Below are positions 53,583 through 62,946 of a stretch of DNA of 64,000 nucleotides, piece after piece; within the stretch, counting starts at the first letter, position 1; every line of letters starts with the position of its first letter. The stretch is from Pseudomonas peradeniyensis (GTDB lineage Bacteria; Pseudomonadota; Gammaproteobacteria; Pseudomonadales; Pseudomonadaceae), in NCBI RefSeq assembly GCF_014268935.2, contig NZ_JABWRJ020000004.1, positions 310,001 through 374,000 on the forward strand, given 5' to 3'. The notes below the pieces were generated by a model. It was not told the origin of the DNA. It saw nothing but the letters and a program-made list of their open reading frames with translations, and made no database searches. The translations under genes and the position numbers were made by a program.

Positions 53583-55682
53583 TCAGGCTCGCGGCAACAC
53601 CTGCGTCAAGCGCTCGCTCGCTGGCGCCGGTCGGCCGTACAGGTAGCCCTGGAAATGCGAGCACCCCTCGGCCAGCAGACGCTCCATCTGTTCGGCTGAC
53701 TCCACCCCTTCGGCCGTGGTCTTGATCATCAGGCTGTTGGACAGCTCGGTGATGGCGCGGATGATCGACATCGCCTCGCGGCTTTCGCACATGTCGTGGA
53801 CGAACGACTTGTCGATCTTGATCCGGTCAAACGGGAACGAGCGCAGGTAGCCCAGCGAGGAATACCCCGTGCCGAAATCGTCGAGGGAAATCGACACACC
53901 CAAGTCTTTCAGCGCCCGTAGGGTGCGCACGTTCTCCTCGCTGTTGCCCAGCAGCACCGACTCGGTGATCTCCAGCTCCAGGCGCGTGGCCGGCAGGCCC
54001 GAGTCGGCCAGGGCCAGGGCCACGGTATGCACCAGGTTGGCATTCTTGAACTGCACCGCCGAGAGGTTGACCGACACCGTCTGCTCGGTGCCCCAGCTGG
54101 CCGCTTCCTGGCACGCCAGGTTCAGCGCCCGGGCGCCGATCTCGTGGATCAGGCCGGTCTCCTCGGCGATGGGGATGAAGTCCATGGGCATGATCATGCC
54201 GCGGCTCGGGTGCTCCCAGCGCAGCAGGGCCTCGTAGCCGGTGACGCTGGCGCTCTGCTGGTCCACTACCGGCTGGTAGTGCAGCTGCAACTGGCCCAGA
54301 TGCAGCGCGGTGCGCAAGTCAGTCTCGACCAGGCGGCGTTGACGAGCCGCGACATCCAACTCGACATGGAAGCACTCGTAGCGGTTGCGACCGTTGCGCT
54401 TGGCCTCGTACAGGGCCATGTCGGCGTAGCCGAGCAGCTGCTCGGCCTGGTCGTGGTCGTCGGGCGCGACCGCCACGCCGATACTCACCCCCACGCTGAA
54501 CTGGTGCCCTTCGATATGGAACGGCGGGCAGATCGCCTCGATCAGGCGCTGGGCGGTGTTGCGCGCCGCATCGCCGGTCTCCAGGCCCGACAGCACCACG
54601 GCGAACTCGTCACCACCGAGCCGGGCCAAGGTGTCGTGCTCGCGCAGCTCGCGGCGCAGGCGCTTGCCCAGGGCGCGCAGCAGCTTGTCGCCGAAGGCGT
54701 GGCCGAGGGTGTCGTTGATGTTCTTGAAGTTGTCCAGGTCCAGACACAGGGCGGCGGTCAGCTTGTCGCTGTCCTCGCCGCGCAGCAACGCCTGCTTGAG
54801 ACGCTCGTGGAACAGGGTGCGGTTGGGCAGCCCGGTCAGCGCGTCGTGATGGGCCATGTGGTGGATCTGGGCGTGGGCGGCCAGCTCCTCGGTGGCGTCC
54901 TCGGCGACGAACAGCACGTAGTCCCCCTGCCCTTCGCGGTTATCGCAGAGCGTGGCCCGGCTGCGCAGGGTACGCGGCCCCATGGCGGTGTCGACCCGTG
55001 TTTCGGCGGCGTAGCCCTTGGTGCTGCGCGCCCCGCGCGCCAGCTGCTGTTCGAGGTAATCGACGGCCGCCGGCACCAGGCACTGGTCCGGCAGCTGGCC
55101 AACCATGCGTGTGCCCTGACGGCCGAACAGGCGCTCGGCCTGCTGGTTGGCCAGGAGGATCTGCTGGCTGTGCAGGTCCTGGACAATGACGCTGGCAGGG
55201 ATGTTGGCGATCACCGAGTCGAGGAACTGCGACAAGGTGGTCATCTCCTGGCTGTACTGTTCGGCCAGCTCCTTGGCCTTGAGCAGCTCCAGCTCATGCT
55301 GGCGGCGCTCGGAGATGTCGCGGGTGATCTTGGCGTAGCCGATCAGCTGGCCGCTGTGCTCATCCTTGATCGGCTCGATCACCACGCTGGTCCAGAAGTG
55401 CGAACCGTCCTTGCGCTGGCGCAGCCCTTCGGCCTGGAAGCGTCCTTCGTTGCGCGCGGTGTCCAGGCTGAGCGCCGGCAGGCCGGCATGGCGGTCCTCG
55501 TCGGTATAGAACACCGAGAAGTGCTGGCCGATGATCTCCTCGGCCTGGTAGCCCTTGGCCCGCTGCGCGCCCGGGTTCCAGTTGGCGACGATGCCCTCGG
55601 GGGTGAGCTGGTAGATGGCGTAGTCCGCCACGCTCTGGATCAACAACCGGTACATCATGTCGGGGTTTGCGGCGAGCGGCAT
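53583..55682 (-). CDS. PAS-PAS-GGDEF-EAL cyclic di-GMP protein
   Basis: A 699-residue cytosolic protein. Two PAS domains at about 12-125 and 150-265 precede a GGDEF domain (about 275-440) and an EAL domain (about 450-699). The cyclase site is intact (GGDEF 356-360), with the inhibitory I-site R347-E-H-D350. The phosphodiesterase site has EALLRW (Glu484), DDFGTGYSSLGYL and IKIDKSFV, so it too appears competent. It may make or degrade cyclic di-GMP depending on PAS signals. The lack of membrane segments suggests sensing of a cytosolic cue such as redox or oxygen; no heme or flavin signature was identified. Confidence 0.93.
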   Translation of the reverse strand: MPLAANPDMMYRLLIQSVADYAIYQLTPEGIVANWNPGAQRAKGYQAEEIIGQHFSVFYTDEDRHAGLPALSLDTARNEGRFQAEGLRQRKDGSHFWTSVVIEPIKDEHSGQLIGYAKITRDISERRQHELELLKAKELAEQYSQEMTTLSQFLDSVIANIPASVIVQDLHSQQILLANQQAERLFGRQGTRMVGQLPDQCLVPAAVDYLEQQLARGARSTKGYAAETRVDTAMGPRTLRSRATLCDNREGQGDYVLFVAEDATEELAAHAQIHHMAHHDALTGLPNRTLFHERLKQALLRGEDSDKLTAALCLDLDNFKNINDTLGHAFGDKLLRALGKRLRRELREHDTLARLGGDEFAVVLSGLETGDAARNTAQRLIEAICPPFHIEGHQFSVGVSIGVAVAPDDHDQAEQLLGYADMALYEAKRNGRNRYECFHVELDVAARQRRLVETDLRTALHLGQLQLHYQPVVDQQSASVTGYEALLRWEHPSRGMIMPMDFIPIAEETGLIHEIGARALNLACQEAASWGTEQTVSVNLSAVQFKNANLVHTVALALADSGLPATRLELEITESVLLGNSEENVRTLRALKDLGVSISLDDFGTGYSSLGYLRSFPFDRIKIDKSFVHDMCESREAMSIIRAITELSNSLMIKTTAEGVESAEQMERLLAEGCSHFQGYLYGRPAPASERLTQVLPRA

Positions 55683-55823
55683 GGGAATGACCTGACTCCT
55701 TCACAGCAGGAATAGGAAACCTCCGGACCGTATGTCGGAACAGTCCGAAATAACCAAGTGCTGGCATTATGCCGCTCGACGCAGGAATTTTGTGAAGTGC
55801 ATCACAAAAAATCTGTGGCCGCG

Positions 55824-56324
55824 TCAGTGCCGCTGCCGGGTCACCAGGAAGTTGCGCAGTTGCGGCTCGTCATCCAGCGTAATCTCCCGCACCGGACGCG
55901 GCAGGTTCGCCAGCACGGCCTGGCAGAACGCCAGGGCCGGGGCATCCTCGGGATAGCAACGCACCAGCCAATCGCAGTCGCCTTGACACAGTGTCTGCCG
56001 TGCCACCGCCAGGCCCACGCCCTGACGGCGGTACTTCTTGAGGATGAACAGGTCGGCCAGCTCGCAGGCCTCGATGCCGGGCAGTTCGCTGCGCTCGACA
56101 AGCATGAAGCCGGCGATGAAGCCGTCCACCAGGATCAGGCTGGCGCTCCAGCCGGGGGATTGCCAGTAGCGGGCGAAGTGCGGCTCGTGGATGTAGAAGC
56201 GCCCGTCCACCTCGACGTCCTCGTGCTCCCAGTCTGAGGACTCGTAGGCATAGAACTGGTAGAGGTTGCGCACCAGTTCGGCGTGCTCGGGGCCGGTCTG
56301 GTGCAGTTCGACAGGGACGGTCAT
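55824..56324 (-). CDS. GNAT family N-acetyltransferase
   Basis: A 166-residue acetyltransferase. The acetyl-CoA loop region is LFILKKYRRQGVGLAVARQT (R/Q-x-x-G-x-G pattern), following LILVDGFIAGFMLVERSE. Substrate unknown. A TTG start six codons earlier is possible; the ATG at 56324 is used. It lies alone between the GGDEF-EAL and RidA genes. Confidence 0.85.
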   Translation of the reverse strand: MTVPVELHQTGPEHAELVRNLYQFYAYESSDWEHEDVEVDGRFYIHEPHFARYWQSPGWSASLILVDGFIAGFMLVERSELPGIEACELADLFILKKYRRQGVGLAVARQTLCQGDCDWLVRCYPEDAPALAFCQAVLANLPRPVREITLDDEPQLRNFLVTRQRH

Positions 56325-56430
56325 GGTGCAGGCTCGATTCAAATCGTGAGTCTACCAGCCCATCGTGGACCAAGGTCTTGCACGATGGTTTGGGCTACCC
56401 CCTGTAGGGCCTGATGACCGCAGCGATCGC

Positions 56431-56850
56431 TCACGCCTCAGGCAGCGCCGCCACCGCATCCACTTCCACCAGCATCCCGTCCAGCGCCAGACGCGGGACC
56501 GGAATCAGCGTGCAGGTCGGCGTCATCCTGCCACCCCAGGCGCGCTCGGCCTCGGCTACCCACTGGCTCAGGCGCGCCTCGGAATGGTCGACCACCAGCA
56601 AGGTGAGCTTGAACACGTGCTCGAGGGTGGCCCCGCGGGAGGCCAGGGCGATCTTCAGGTTCACCAGGGCCTGGCGCGCCTGCTCGTCGAAACGCGCCGA
56701 CAGGTTGCCCAGCAGGTCCTCGCCGCCCTGCCCGGCGATGTACAGCAGGCGGCTGCCGGCACGCACTTCGGCGACATGGGAATAGGCGTTGCCACTGGGG
56801 TCGTAGAGGCCTTCGGGGTTGCTCAGGGCGAAGGCGGCTGGCTGGGTCAT
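56431..56850 (-). CDS. RidA family protein
   Basis: A 139-residue member of the Rid (YjgF/YER057c/UK114) family, trimeric deaminases that hydrolyse reactive enamine/imine intermediates. Features: AYSHVAEVRAGSRLLYIAGQ at the N-terminal strand region, TLEHVFKLTLLVVDHSEARL, and the C-terminal PRLALDGMLVEVDAVAAL. The active-site Arg expected in RidA proper (in the PVRSCV-like motif) is replaced by a PTCTLIPVPRLA sequence, so this is probably one of the Rid1-7 side groups with another substrate. Confidence 0.88.
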   Translation of the reverse strand: MTQPAAFALSNPEGLYDPSGNAYSHVAEVRAGSRLLYIAGQGGEDLLGNLSARFDEQARQALVNLKIALASRGATLEHVFKLTLLVVDHSEARLSQWVAEAERAWGGRMTPTCTLIPVPRLALDGMLVEVDAVAALPEA

Positions 56851-56991
56851 GGTATCGCTCCGTCGATGGAATGAGCGGCCGAGTATCAGACCTCAGGTTA
56901 AGTCGAGGTCAAGCCCTCGATTCCCCAGTGCTTGTCGCCTTTTCGCCCCACTGGCACAGTGGCGCCCTCGCACCGTCGTCCTGGAGCCCCC

Positions 56992-57741
56992 ATGCCGTTC
57001 GATCCAACCTTGCTCGCCCAAGCCCGCCACGTGGTGGTGTTCACCGGCGCCGGCGTCTCAGCGGAAAGCGGCATCGCCACCTTCCGCGACAAGCTGACCG
57101 GGTTGTGGGAGCGCTTCGACCCGGCGCAGCTGGCCAGCGCCGAAGGCTTTCACGCCGACCCGGCGCTGGTCTGGGGCTGGTATCAGATGCGCCGAGCAGG
57201 GATCGCCCGGGCCACGCCCAACCCCGCCCACCTGGCCATCGCCGCGCTGGCGGCGCGGGTGCCGAAGCTGACCCTGGTGACGCAGAACGTCGACGACCTG
57301 CACGAGCGCGCCGGCAGCCACGATGTGCTGCATTTGCATGGGCGGCTGGACGCGTTCCGCTGCCTGGACTGCGCACGTCCGGCGGACGGGCCTGTGGTCC
57401 TGCCCGAGGACGCCCTGCAAGGCCGGCGCATCGAGCCACCACGCTGCAGCCGTTGTGCCGGGCCGCTGCGGCCCGGGGTGGTGTGGTTCGGCGAGATGTT
57501 GCCGGAGCAGACACTGGAGCAGGCGTTCGACGCCGCGCAGCAATGCGATGTGCTGTTGTCGGTAGGAACGTCCGGCGTGGTGCAGCCGGCGGCCTCGATT
57601 CCACGGCTGGCGCTGGCGGCAGGGGCGACGGTGGTGCATGTCAATCCACAGCCTGCGAGCGAGGGGCATCCGCAGGAGTTCGCGTTGGCCGGCAAGGCGG
57701 GCGAGGTGTTGCCTGATTTGATTCGCCAGGCGTTTTCCTGA
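56992..57741 (+). CDS. cobB: NAD-dependent protein deacylase, sirtuin family
   Basis: A 249-residue sirtuin that removes acyl groups from lysine using NAD+. NAD-binding motifs are FTGAGVSAESGIATFRD and TQNVDDLHERAG, with catalytic His116 in LHLHGRL. Zinc cysteines are 124/127 (RCLDC) and 152/155 (RCSRC). Tyr64 and Arg67 in WYQMRRAG are the class III pair that binds succinyl or malonyl groups, so desuccinylation is likely. The start has CCTGGAG upstream. It is divergent from ridA (141-base gap). Confidence 0.93.
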   Translation: MPFDPTLLAQARHVVVFTGAGVSAESGIATFRDKLTGLWERFDPAQLASAEGFHADPALVWGWYQMRRAGIARATPNPAHLAIAALAARVPKLTLVTQNVDDLHERAGSHDVLHLHGRLDAFRCLDCARPADGPVVLPEDALQGRRIEPPRCSRCAGPLRPGVVWFGEMLPEQTLEQAFDAAQQCDVLLSVGTSGVVQPAASIPRLALAAGATVVHVNPQPASEGHPQEFALAGKAGEVLPDLIRQAFS

Positions 57742-57761
57742 ACCTGCCGCTGACGGCCCTT

Positions 57762-57787
57762 TCGCGGGGCAAGCTCGCTCCCACGAG
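57762..57787. repeat. degenerate REP arm
   Basis: TCGCGGGGCAAGCTCGCTCC resembles one arm of the GCGGGGC-type REP; the second arm is eroded. Between two convergent genes. Confidence 0.5.
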
Positions 57788-57812
57788 GCTCGCCCCCCAC
57801 AAGGCCAACGGC

Positions 57813-58280
57813 TCAGTGGCTGGCCTGCTCCAGCGCCGCTTTCAGGTCATCGGCAGCGGCATAGGTCTTCTGCCCGACCAGCACACCTTTGTCCAGCGAG
57901 AGCCACAGCACCTTGCCCTCCTCCCCGGCATACCGAGTGGCGACCTGGCCTTCACGGTCCAGCAGCACCCGGTAGCTGTAGTCGCGCATGGCCGGGATGG
58001 CGAACAGCTTGCTGATCAGCGCCGGCATACGCTGGATATCCGCGACGAACACCGCATTGCGCGCCTCCAGATAGCCCTTGGGTTGCTCGGCCAGGGCCGC
58101 CTTCACCAGCTTGGCGCCGTCCATGTCGCGGGCGACCAGCAGGACGCGGGTGTCGCTGACCAGGGTGTAGGGCTGGTCGTACTGGTCGAGCAGGGTCCAG
58201 GGCGCGAGGGTTTCCCCGGTCTGCACGGCATGGGCCAGCAATGGAAGCAGGCTGAGCAGGAGTGCGGCGGCGTATTTCAT
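57813..58280 (-). CDS. secreted thioredoxin-fold-like protein without CXXC
   Basis: A 155-residue exported protein. MKYAAALLLSLLPLLAHA is the signal peptide. The mature part begins VQTGETLAPWTLLDQYDQPY, typical of AhpC/TlpA-like folds, then LVSDTRVLLVARDMDGAKLV where the catalytic cysteine would sit; no CXXC is present. RVLLDREGQVATRYAGEEGK and the C-terminal KVLWLSLDKG complete the fold. It resembles YtfJ-like proteins; function unknown. The ATG at 58280 is chosen for the signal peptide. Confidence 0.75.
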   Translation of the reverse strand: MKYAAALLLSLLPLLAHAVQTGETLAPWTLLDQYDQPYTLVSDTRVLLVARDMDGAKLVKAALAEQPKGYLEARNAVFVADIQRMPALISKLFAIPAMRDYSYRVLLDREGQVATRYAGEEGKVLWLSLDKGVLVGQKTYAAADDLKAALEQASH

Positions 58281-58341
58281 GGTTGGCGATTCCGATTCAT
58301 GAGGGCCGTCAGCATAGCCCAAGCCGCCGCCGTTGACAGGT

Positions 58342-58956
58342 TCAGCGCAATTGCCCGGCAATCAGCCCCACGGCGATCAGGATCATCACGCCGCCGGACA
58401 ACCGCCCCACCACCCGCGCCGCCGCAGGCCGGGTGCGCAGCACGGCCTTGGCGCCGTAGCCGACCATCAGGTAGATCACCAGCGAGCTGCCCAGGTGCAC
58501 CAGCCCCAGCAGCAGGATCTGCAACGGCAGCGGCCAGCTCGACTGCGGGTCGGTGAACTGCGGCAGCAACGCCAGGAAAAGCAGGAAGACCTTAGGGTTG
58601 AGACCGCTGACGCACAAGCCCTTGAACGCCCAGCGCGACCCCGAGTCGCGCTCGCCGCCCTCGCCCGCCTCGGGCACCGACGGGCTCAACAGCAGGTTGC
58701 CGCCCAGCCACAGCAGGTAGAGGCAGCCGGCCAGGGTGAGCAGGGTCAGCGCCAGCGGATGCCCGGCGAGCAAGCTGCCGACCCCGGCCGCCACCACCAG
58801 GGTGACGAGGAAATGCCCGGACAACATGCCGGCCACCGCCGGCACCACCCAGCGCCCGCGCATGCCGGCCGAGATGGCATAGGCCCAGTCGGCACCGGGG
58901 GTGATCACGAACAGCAGGGAAACGGCCCAGAACGCCGCCAACACACTCATGGTCAT
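58342..58956 (-). CDS. LysE/RhtB family amino-acid exporter
   Basis: A 204-residue exporter with six helices and the signatures LLFVITPGADWAYAISAGMR and FKGLCVSGLNPKVFLLFLALLPQF. The ATG at 58956 follows AAGGAAGGG. It is divergent from an Lrp/AsnC regulator at 59069 (112-base gap), the standard arrangement for amino-acid-inducible export. Substrate unknown. Confidence 0.92.
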   Translation of the reverse strand: MTMSVLAAFWAVSLLFVITPGADWAYAISAGMRGRWVVPAVAGMLSGHFLVTLVVAAGVGSLLAGHPLALTLLTLAGCLYLLWLGGNLLLSPSVPEAGEGGERDSGSRWAFKGLCVSGLNPKVFLLFLALLPQFTDPQSSWPLPLQILLLGLVHLGSSLVIYLMVGYGAKAVLRTRPAAARVVGRLSGGVMILIAVGLIAGQLR

Positions 58957-59068
58957 GTCGACCCTTCCTTTCACGCAGGTTTCGGTGAAAGAAAGACTAC
59001 GGATATCGCCCGGGGATTTTCTTTCGTATATTCCCTCTACCACGCCATAGACTGGAAGATTCTCCCCC

Positions 59069-59521
59069 ATGGACCGAACTGATCGAAAGATCCTTGCCGA
59101 GCTGCAAAAAGACGGGCGCCTGTCGGTCACCGAACTGGCCGACCGCGTGGGCCTGAGCCTGTCGCCCTGCCACCGCCGCCTCAAGGCGCTGGAGGAATCC
59201 GGCGCCATCCTCGGTTACCACGCCCGACTGGCCCCGGCGGCCCTGGGCCTGAACTTCGCCGCGCTGGTGTTCGTCACCCTGCGCGAAGTGACCCGCCAGC
59301 CGGTGGCGGACTTCGAGGCGGCGCTCGGGGAAATCCCGCAGATCGTCGAGGCCCAGCGCCTGTTCGGCGATCCGGACTACCTGCTGCATGTGGTGGCCAG
59401 GGACCTGCCGGCGTTCCAGAAGCTGTACGACGAACAGCTGACCAGCATTCCCAATGTCAAACGCCTGAGTTCGACGCTGGTGATGAAGGAGGTGATCCAG
59501 GACCGGTTGTTGCCAATGTAG
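59069..59521 (+). CDS. Lrp/AsnC family transcriptional regulator
   Basis: A 150-residue regulator. The helix-turn-helix is DRTDRKILAELQKDGRLSVT, ELADRVGLSLSPCHRRLKAL; the C-terminal RAM domain binds amino acids (DPDYLLHVVARDLPAFQKLY). It is divergent from the LysE exporter and its likely activator. Length is typical for the family. Confidence 0.95.
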   Translation: MDRTDRKILAELQKDGRLSVTELADRVGLSLSPCHRRLKALEESGAILGYHARLAPAALGLNFAALVFVTLREVTRQPVADFEAALGEIPQIVEAQRLFGDPDYLLHVVARDLPAFQKLYDEQLTSIPNVKRLSSTLVMKEVIQDRLLPM

Positions 59522-59915
59522 CCGACCGCCCAGTCCGTTGGGCCACGCTATCGCGCAGGGAACAATGCTGCAAACATCACCAGCGTGGGAGCGGGCTTGC
59601 CCCGCCATCACTGCAATTGCCCGCCACCGGCATGCCCGGCTATCGTGCATCACGCACCACGACGGGGCCTCCGCACTACCCTCGCACAACGCCCAGTCCC
59701 CACCCGTCAGGGCCTCCCGCCACCTGGCACCGTCCTTGCTCCCGTCCCCCGTTTAACCTTTTGCCAGCCTTAGGTTTTTTAAGGTTCATGAGCACAAATT
59801 TACTAATTTCTCGATACCCGCCCACCCCGCATCATCGCTCCAACAAGAACGCGTCGCCCCTTGCCGGCACGCACCCGGGCCTCCCCCGATGCCCCACCTT
59901 GCCTTGGAGTCAGTC
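59522..59915. other. intergenic region before the NCS1 permease
   Basis: About 390 bases without a supported gene. It holds a lone REP arm (CGTGGGAGCGGGCTTGCCCC, 59584-59605) and an AT-rich part at 59755-59810 with inverted AACCTT (59755) and AAGGTT (59781) around CCTTAGG, a possible operator or weak hairpin. The permease promoter presumably lies here. Confidence 0.5.
59584..59605. repeat. half REP (GCGGGGC type)
   Basis: CGTGGGAGCGGGCTTGCCCC is one arm of the common REP; no opposite arm was seen. Confidence 0.65.
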
Positions 59916-61328
59916 ATGACCAGTGCAGCCAATTCGGCACCCCTCATCGAGAAACACACGATCGGCTACGTGCCGCCGCAAGACCGCCATGGAAAGGTAA
60001 GGGATCTGTTCACACTGTGGTTCGGCGGCAACATCGCACCGTTGCCCATCGTCACCGGCGCGCTGGGCGTGCAGCTGTTCCACCTCAACCTGGTCTGGGG
60101 CATCGTCGCGATCCTCGTCGGCCACCTGGTCGGCGGCGTGCTCATGGCCCTGCACTCGGCCCAGGGCCCGCAGATGGGCATCCCGCAGATGATCCAGAGC
60201 CGTGCCCAGTTCGGCTCGCTCGGCGCCCTGCTGGTGGTGGTGATCGCCGGGGTCATGTACATCGGCTTCTTCGCCTCCAACATCGTCCTGGCCGGCAAGT
60301 CGCTGCACGGCGTGGTCGACAGCGTGCCGGTGCCGGTGGGCATCGTCATCGGCGCCCTGGGCTCGGGCATCATCGGCATCATCGGCTACCGCTTCATCCA
60401 CGTGCTCAACCGCATCGGCACCTGGGTGCTAGGCATCGGCATCGTGGTCGGCTTCGGCTACATCTTCAGCCATGTGCAGAGCGACGACTTCCTCACCCGC
60501 GGCGGCTTCAACCTGGCCGGCTGGCTGGCCACCGTGTCGCTGGCGGCGCTGTGGCAGATCGCCTTCGCCCCCTACGTGTCGGACTACTCGCGCTACCTGC
60601 CGGCCAACGTGAAGGTGTCCTCGACCTTCTGGACCACCTACCTGGGCTCGGCCCTGGGCTCAAGCCTGTCGTTCATCTTCGGCGCGGTCGCGGTGCTGGC
60701 GATCCCGGCCGGGATGGACACCATGGACGCGGTCAAGCTCGCCACCGGCACCCTTGGCCCGCTGATGCTGGTGCTGTTCCTGCTCAGCGTGATCAGCCAC
60801 AACGCCCTCAACCTGTACGGCGCGGTGCTGTCGATCATCACCCTGGTGCAGACTTTCGCCTACCGCTGGATCCCCACCGCCAAGAGCCGCGCCGTGCTGT
60901 CGCTGATCGTCCTGGCCGCCTGCTGTGTGGTGGCGGTGTTCGCCTCGGCGGACTTCATCGGTCACTTCGTCGACATGGTGCTGGTGCTGCTGGTGGTGCT
61001 GGTGCCGTGGACGGCGATCAACCTGATCGACTTCTATGTCATTCACAAGGGCGACTACGACATCGACTCGATCTTCAAGGTCGACGGCGGCATCTATGGC
61101 CGCTACAACCCTCAGGCGCTGATTGCCTACGCGGTGGGCATCGCGGTGCAGATCCCGTTCATGAACACACCGCTGTATGTCGGGCCGGTGTCCGAACACA
61201 TCAATGGCGCCGACCTGTCGTGGCTGGTGGGGCTGGCAATCACCTCGCCGCTGTACTGGTGGCTGGCCAGTCGCGACAGCGCGTATCGCCGTCGCCAGGT
61301 GAGTGCAAAGCTGGCGGCGGGGGTTTGA
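59916..61328 (+). CDS. NCS1 family cytosine/purine permease
   Basis: A 470-residue transporter with about twelve helices of the NCS1 family, related to CodB. Signatures are FTLWFGGNIAPLPIVTGALG in helix 1, AQGPQMGIPQMIQSRAQFG after helix 2, FAPYVSDYSRYLP in helix 6 and NLIDFYVIHKGDYD near the C-terminus. It imports nucleobases such as cytosine, uracil or allantoin with Na+ or H+. No deaminase gene follows, so the substrate is not settled. GGAG precedes the ATG. A hairpin 25 bases past the stop probably terminates the gene. Confidence 0.92.
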   Translation: MTSAANSAPLIEKHTIGYVPPQDRHGKVRDLFTLWFGGNIAPLPIVTGALGVQLFHLNLVWGIVAILVGHLVGGVLMALHSAQGPQMGIPQMIQSRAQFGSLGALLVVVIAGVMYIGFFASNIVLAGKSLHGVVDSVPVPVGIVIGALGSGIIGIIGYRFIHVLNRIGTWVLGIGIVVGFGYIFSHVQSDDFLTRGGFNLAGWLATVSLAALWQIAFAPYVSDYSRYLPANVKVSSTFWTTYLGSALGSSLSFIFGAVAVLAIPAGMDTMDAVKLATGTLGPLMLVLFLLSVISHNALNLYGAVLSIITLVQTFAYRWIPTAKSRAVLSLIVLAACCVVAVFASADFIGHFVDMVLVLLVVLVPWTAINLIDFYVIHKGDYDIDSIFKVDGGIYGRYNPQALIAYAVGIAVQIPFMNTPLYVGPVSEHINGADLSWLVGLAITSPLYWWLASRDSAYRRRQVSAKLAAGV

Positions 61329-61352
61329 ATCCGCCGGGCTGATGATCGACAG

Positions 61353-61376
61353 GAAGACCCGCTGCAGCGGGTCTTC
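61353..61376. terminator. palindromic hairpin after the NCS1 permease
   Basis: GAAGACCCGCTG and CAGCGGGTCTTC form a perfect inverted repeat 24 bases long. There is no strong T-tract, so it may act as a terminator or 3' stabiliser. Confidence 0.6.
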
Positions 61377-61498
61377 TGCCATTGCCAGGCATGCTCACGG
61401 CTCATCAAGAAACATCCTACATCGCAAGCGGACCCAGCTGACTACTCCAGGCAAAACACCTTGGCGAGCATACGCACTTCCCGCACAAGGAGTGTCCC

Positions 61499-62851
61499 AT
61501 GCAAAAATTGCCAGTCCCCGACTTCACGGTCCTGCACAAGAAACGCAAGCTGATTGCCGCCATCGCCCTGCCGGTGCTCGCCCTCGGCGCCATCGCCGCC
61601 GTGTTCAACGAAGTGTTCTTCTACAACGAAGCGGGCCAGATGACCCACGTGCGCACGATCTTCGGCGAGGAAAAGGTGGTCGAGGATGTCGGCTACGCGA
61701 CCAAGTGGTTCGGCCGCAGCACGGTCTGGCGACGCACCATTGGCGTCCAGTCCGCCCTGCGGGTGGACAACCAGGAGGACAACCGCAGCGGACAACCTTC
61801 GGTGATCCTGGAAAACCTGCCGATCGTGTTCCTCGGCAACGTCGATGCCAAGGCCGAGTTCAGCACCCAGTTCCGCCTGCCCTCGGGCGATGCCTTCCTG
61901 AAGATTGCCCAGGAGTACCGCACCCCTGACAACTTCCTGCAGCGCGCCCTGCTGCCCGCCGTCAAGGAAACCCTGCAGGCCACCGCCTCGCTGATGAGCG
62001 CCGATGACTACTACGCCGGCAACCGCAGCCACTTCGGCGCCGAATTCGAGAACCAGCTGCGCAACGGCCTGTACCTGACCAGCCGCAAGGAGATTCGCGT
62101 ACAGCGCGACAACCTGCCGGCACAGACCGCGATACTCCAGTCGGGCACCGACCAGGGCAGCTTCGGCGACAACTCCGCGACCCGCTTCGTCATCGAGAAG
62201 AAGCTCGACAAGGACGGCCAGGAACTGCGCAAGCAACAGCAGTTCCGCCTGTTCGGCGTCGAGGTCGTCGACGCCCGGGTGACGCACATCGACCCCAACC
62301 CCCAGTACCAGGAGCGCATGGTGAGGGTGCAGCAGGCCCTGGCCGAGCTGGCCGTGGCCCGGCAGAACCGGCTCAAGGAAGAAGAAGAGAAAGAGCTGGT
62401 CTCCGCCCGCGGCGCCAAGGACGTCGAGGCCAAGCGCCAGGAAAGCCTGCGCCAGCAGATCGAGCGCACCACGGAAGCCGAGACCGAGAAGCAGCTCACG
62501 CTGATCAACGCCGAACGGGAAAAACGCCGCGCCGAAATCGACAAGCAAACCGCCGAGTTGCTTCGTGACAAGGCCAAGGTCAACGCCGAGGCCACCAAGA
62601 TCACGGCCGACGCGGAAGCCTACGCACGCGAGGCCTCGCTCAAGGCCGACGGCGCCCTGCAGACCAAGCTCGACGCCCTGGTGCAGATCAACCGCGCCTG
62701 GGCCAACGCCGCAGCCCAGGCGCCGGTGCCCAGCGTGATGATGGGAGGCTCCGACGCGGGGCTTGGTCGTCAGGACGAGATGGGCAAACTGATGAGCGTG
62801 CTCGCGACCAAGGCGGCGAAGGATCTGGTACTGGACCTCAAGACGCCTTGA
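61499..62851 (+). CDS. SPFH (band 7/stomatin-like) domain membrane protein
   Basis: A 450-residue protein with an N-terminal transmembrane helix (residues 18-40, LIAAIALPVLALGAIAAVFN), an SPFH-like domain at about 45-275, and a long charged coiled coil at about 280-400 (NRLKEEEEKELVSARGAKDV, QIERTTEAETEKQLTLINAE). The C-terminus includes LVQINRAWANAAAQAPVPSV. Such proteins form large membrane rings and microdomains with protease or envelope functions; here there is no NfeD partner or FtsH gene adjacent. Function unknown. GGAG lies upstream of the ATG and a strong terminator follows. Confidence 0.85.
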   Translation: MQKLPVPDFTVLHKKRKLIAAIALPVLALGAIAAVFNEVFFYNEAGQMTHVRTIFGEEKVVEDVGYATKWFGRSTVWRRTIGVQSALRVDNQEDNRSGQPSVILENLPIVFLGNVDAKAEFSTQFRLPSGDAFLKIAQEYRTPDNFLQRALLPAVKETLQATASLMSADDYYAGNRSHFGAEFENQLRNGLYLTSRKEIRVQRDNLPAQTAILQSGTDQGSFGDNSATRFVIEKKLDKDGQELRKQQQFRLFGVEVVDARVTHIDPNPQYQERMVRVQQALAELAVARQNRLKEEEEKELVSARGAKDVEAKRQESLRQQIERTTEAETEKQLTLINAEREKRRAEIDKQTAELLRDKAKVNAEATKITADAEAYAREASLKADGALQTKLDALVQINRAWANAAAQAPVPSVMMGGSDAGLGRQDEMGKLMSVLATKAAKDLVLDLKTP

Positions 62852-62871
62852 GTAAACACCTGGCCACCGGG

Positions 62872-62915
62872 CCCCGCATTGGTACCTGAAGCTCTACCAA
62901 TGCGGGGCGGATTTT
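62872..62915 (+). terminator. terminator after the SPFH gene
   Basis: CCCCGCATTGGTA pairs with TACCAATGCGGGG across a 10-base loop, then CGGATTTTC. Confidence 0.75.
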
Positions 62916-62946
62916 CAGACCATTACCTCTCGGTCCTCGAAGATCA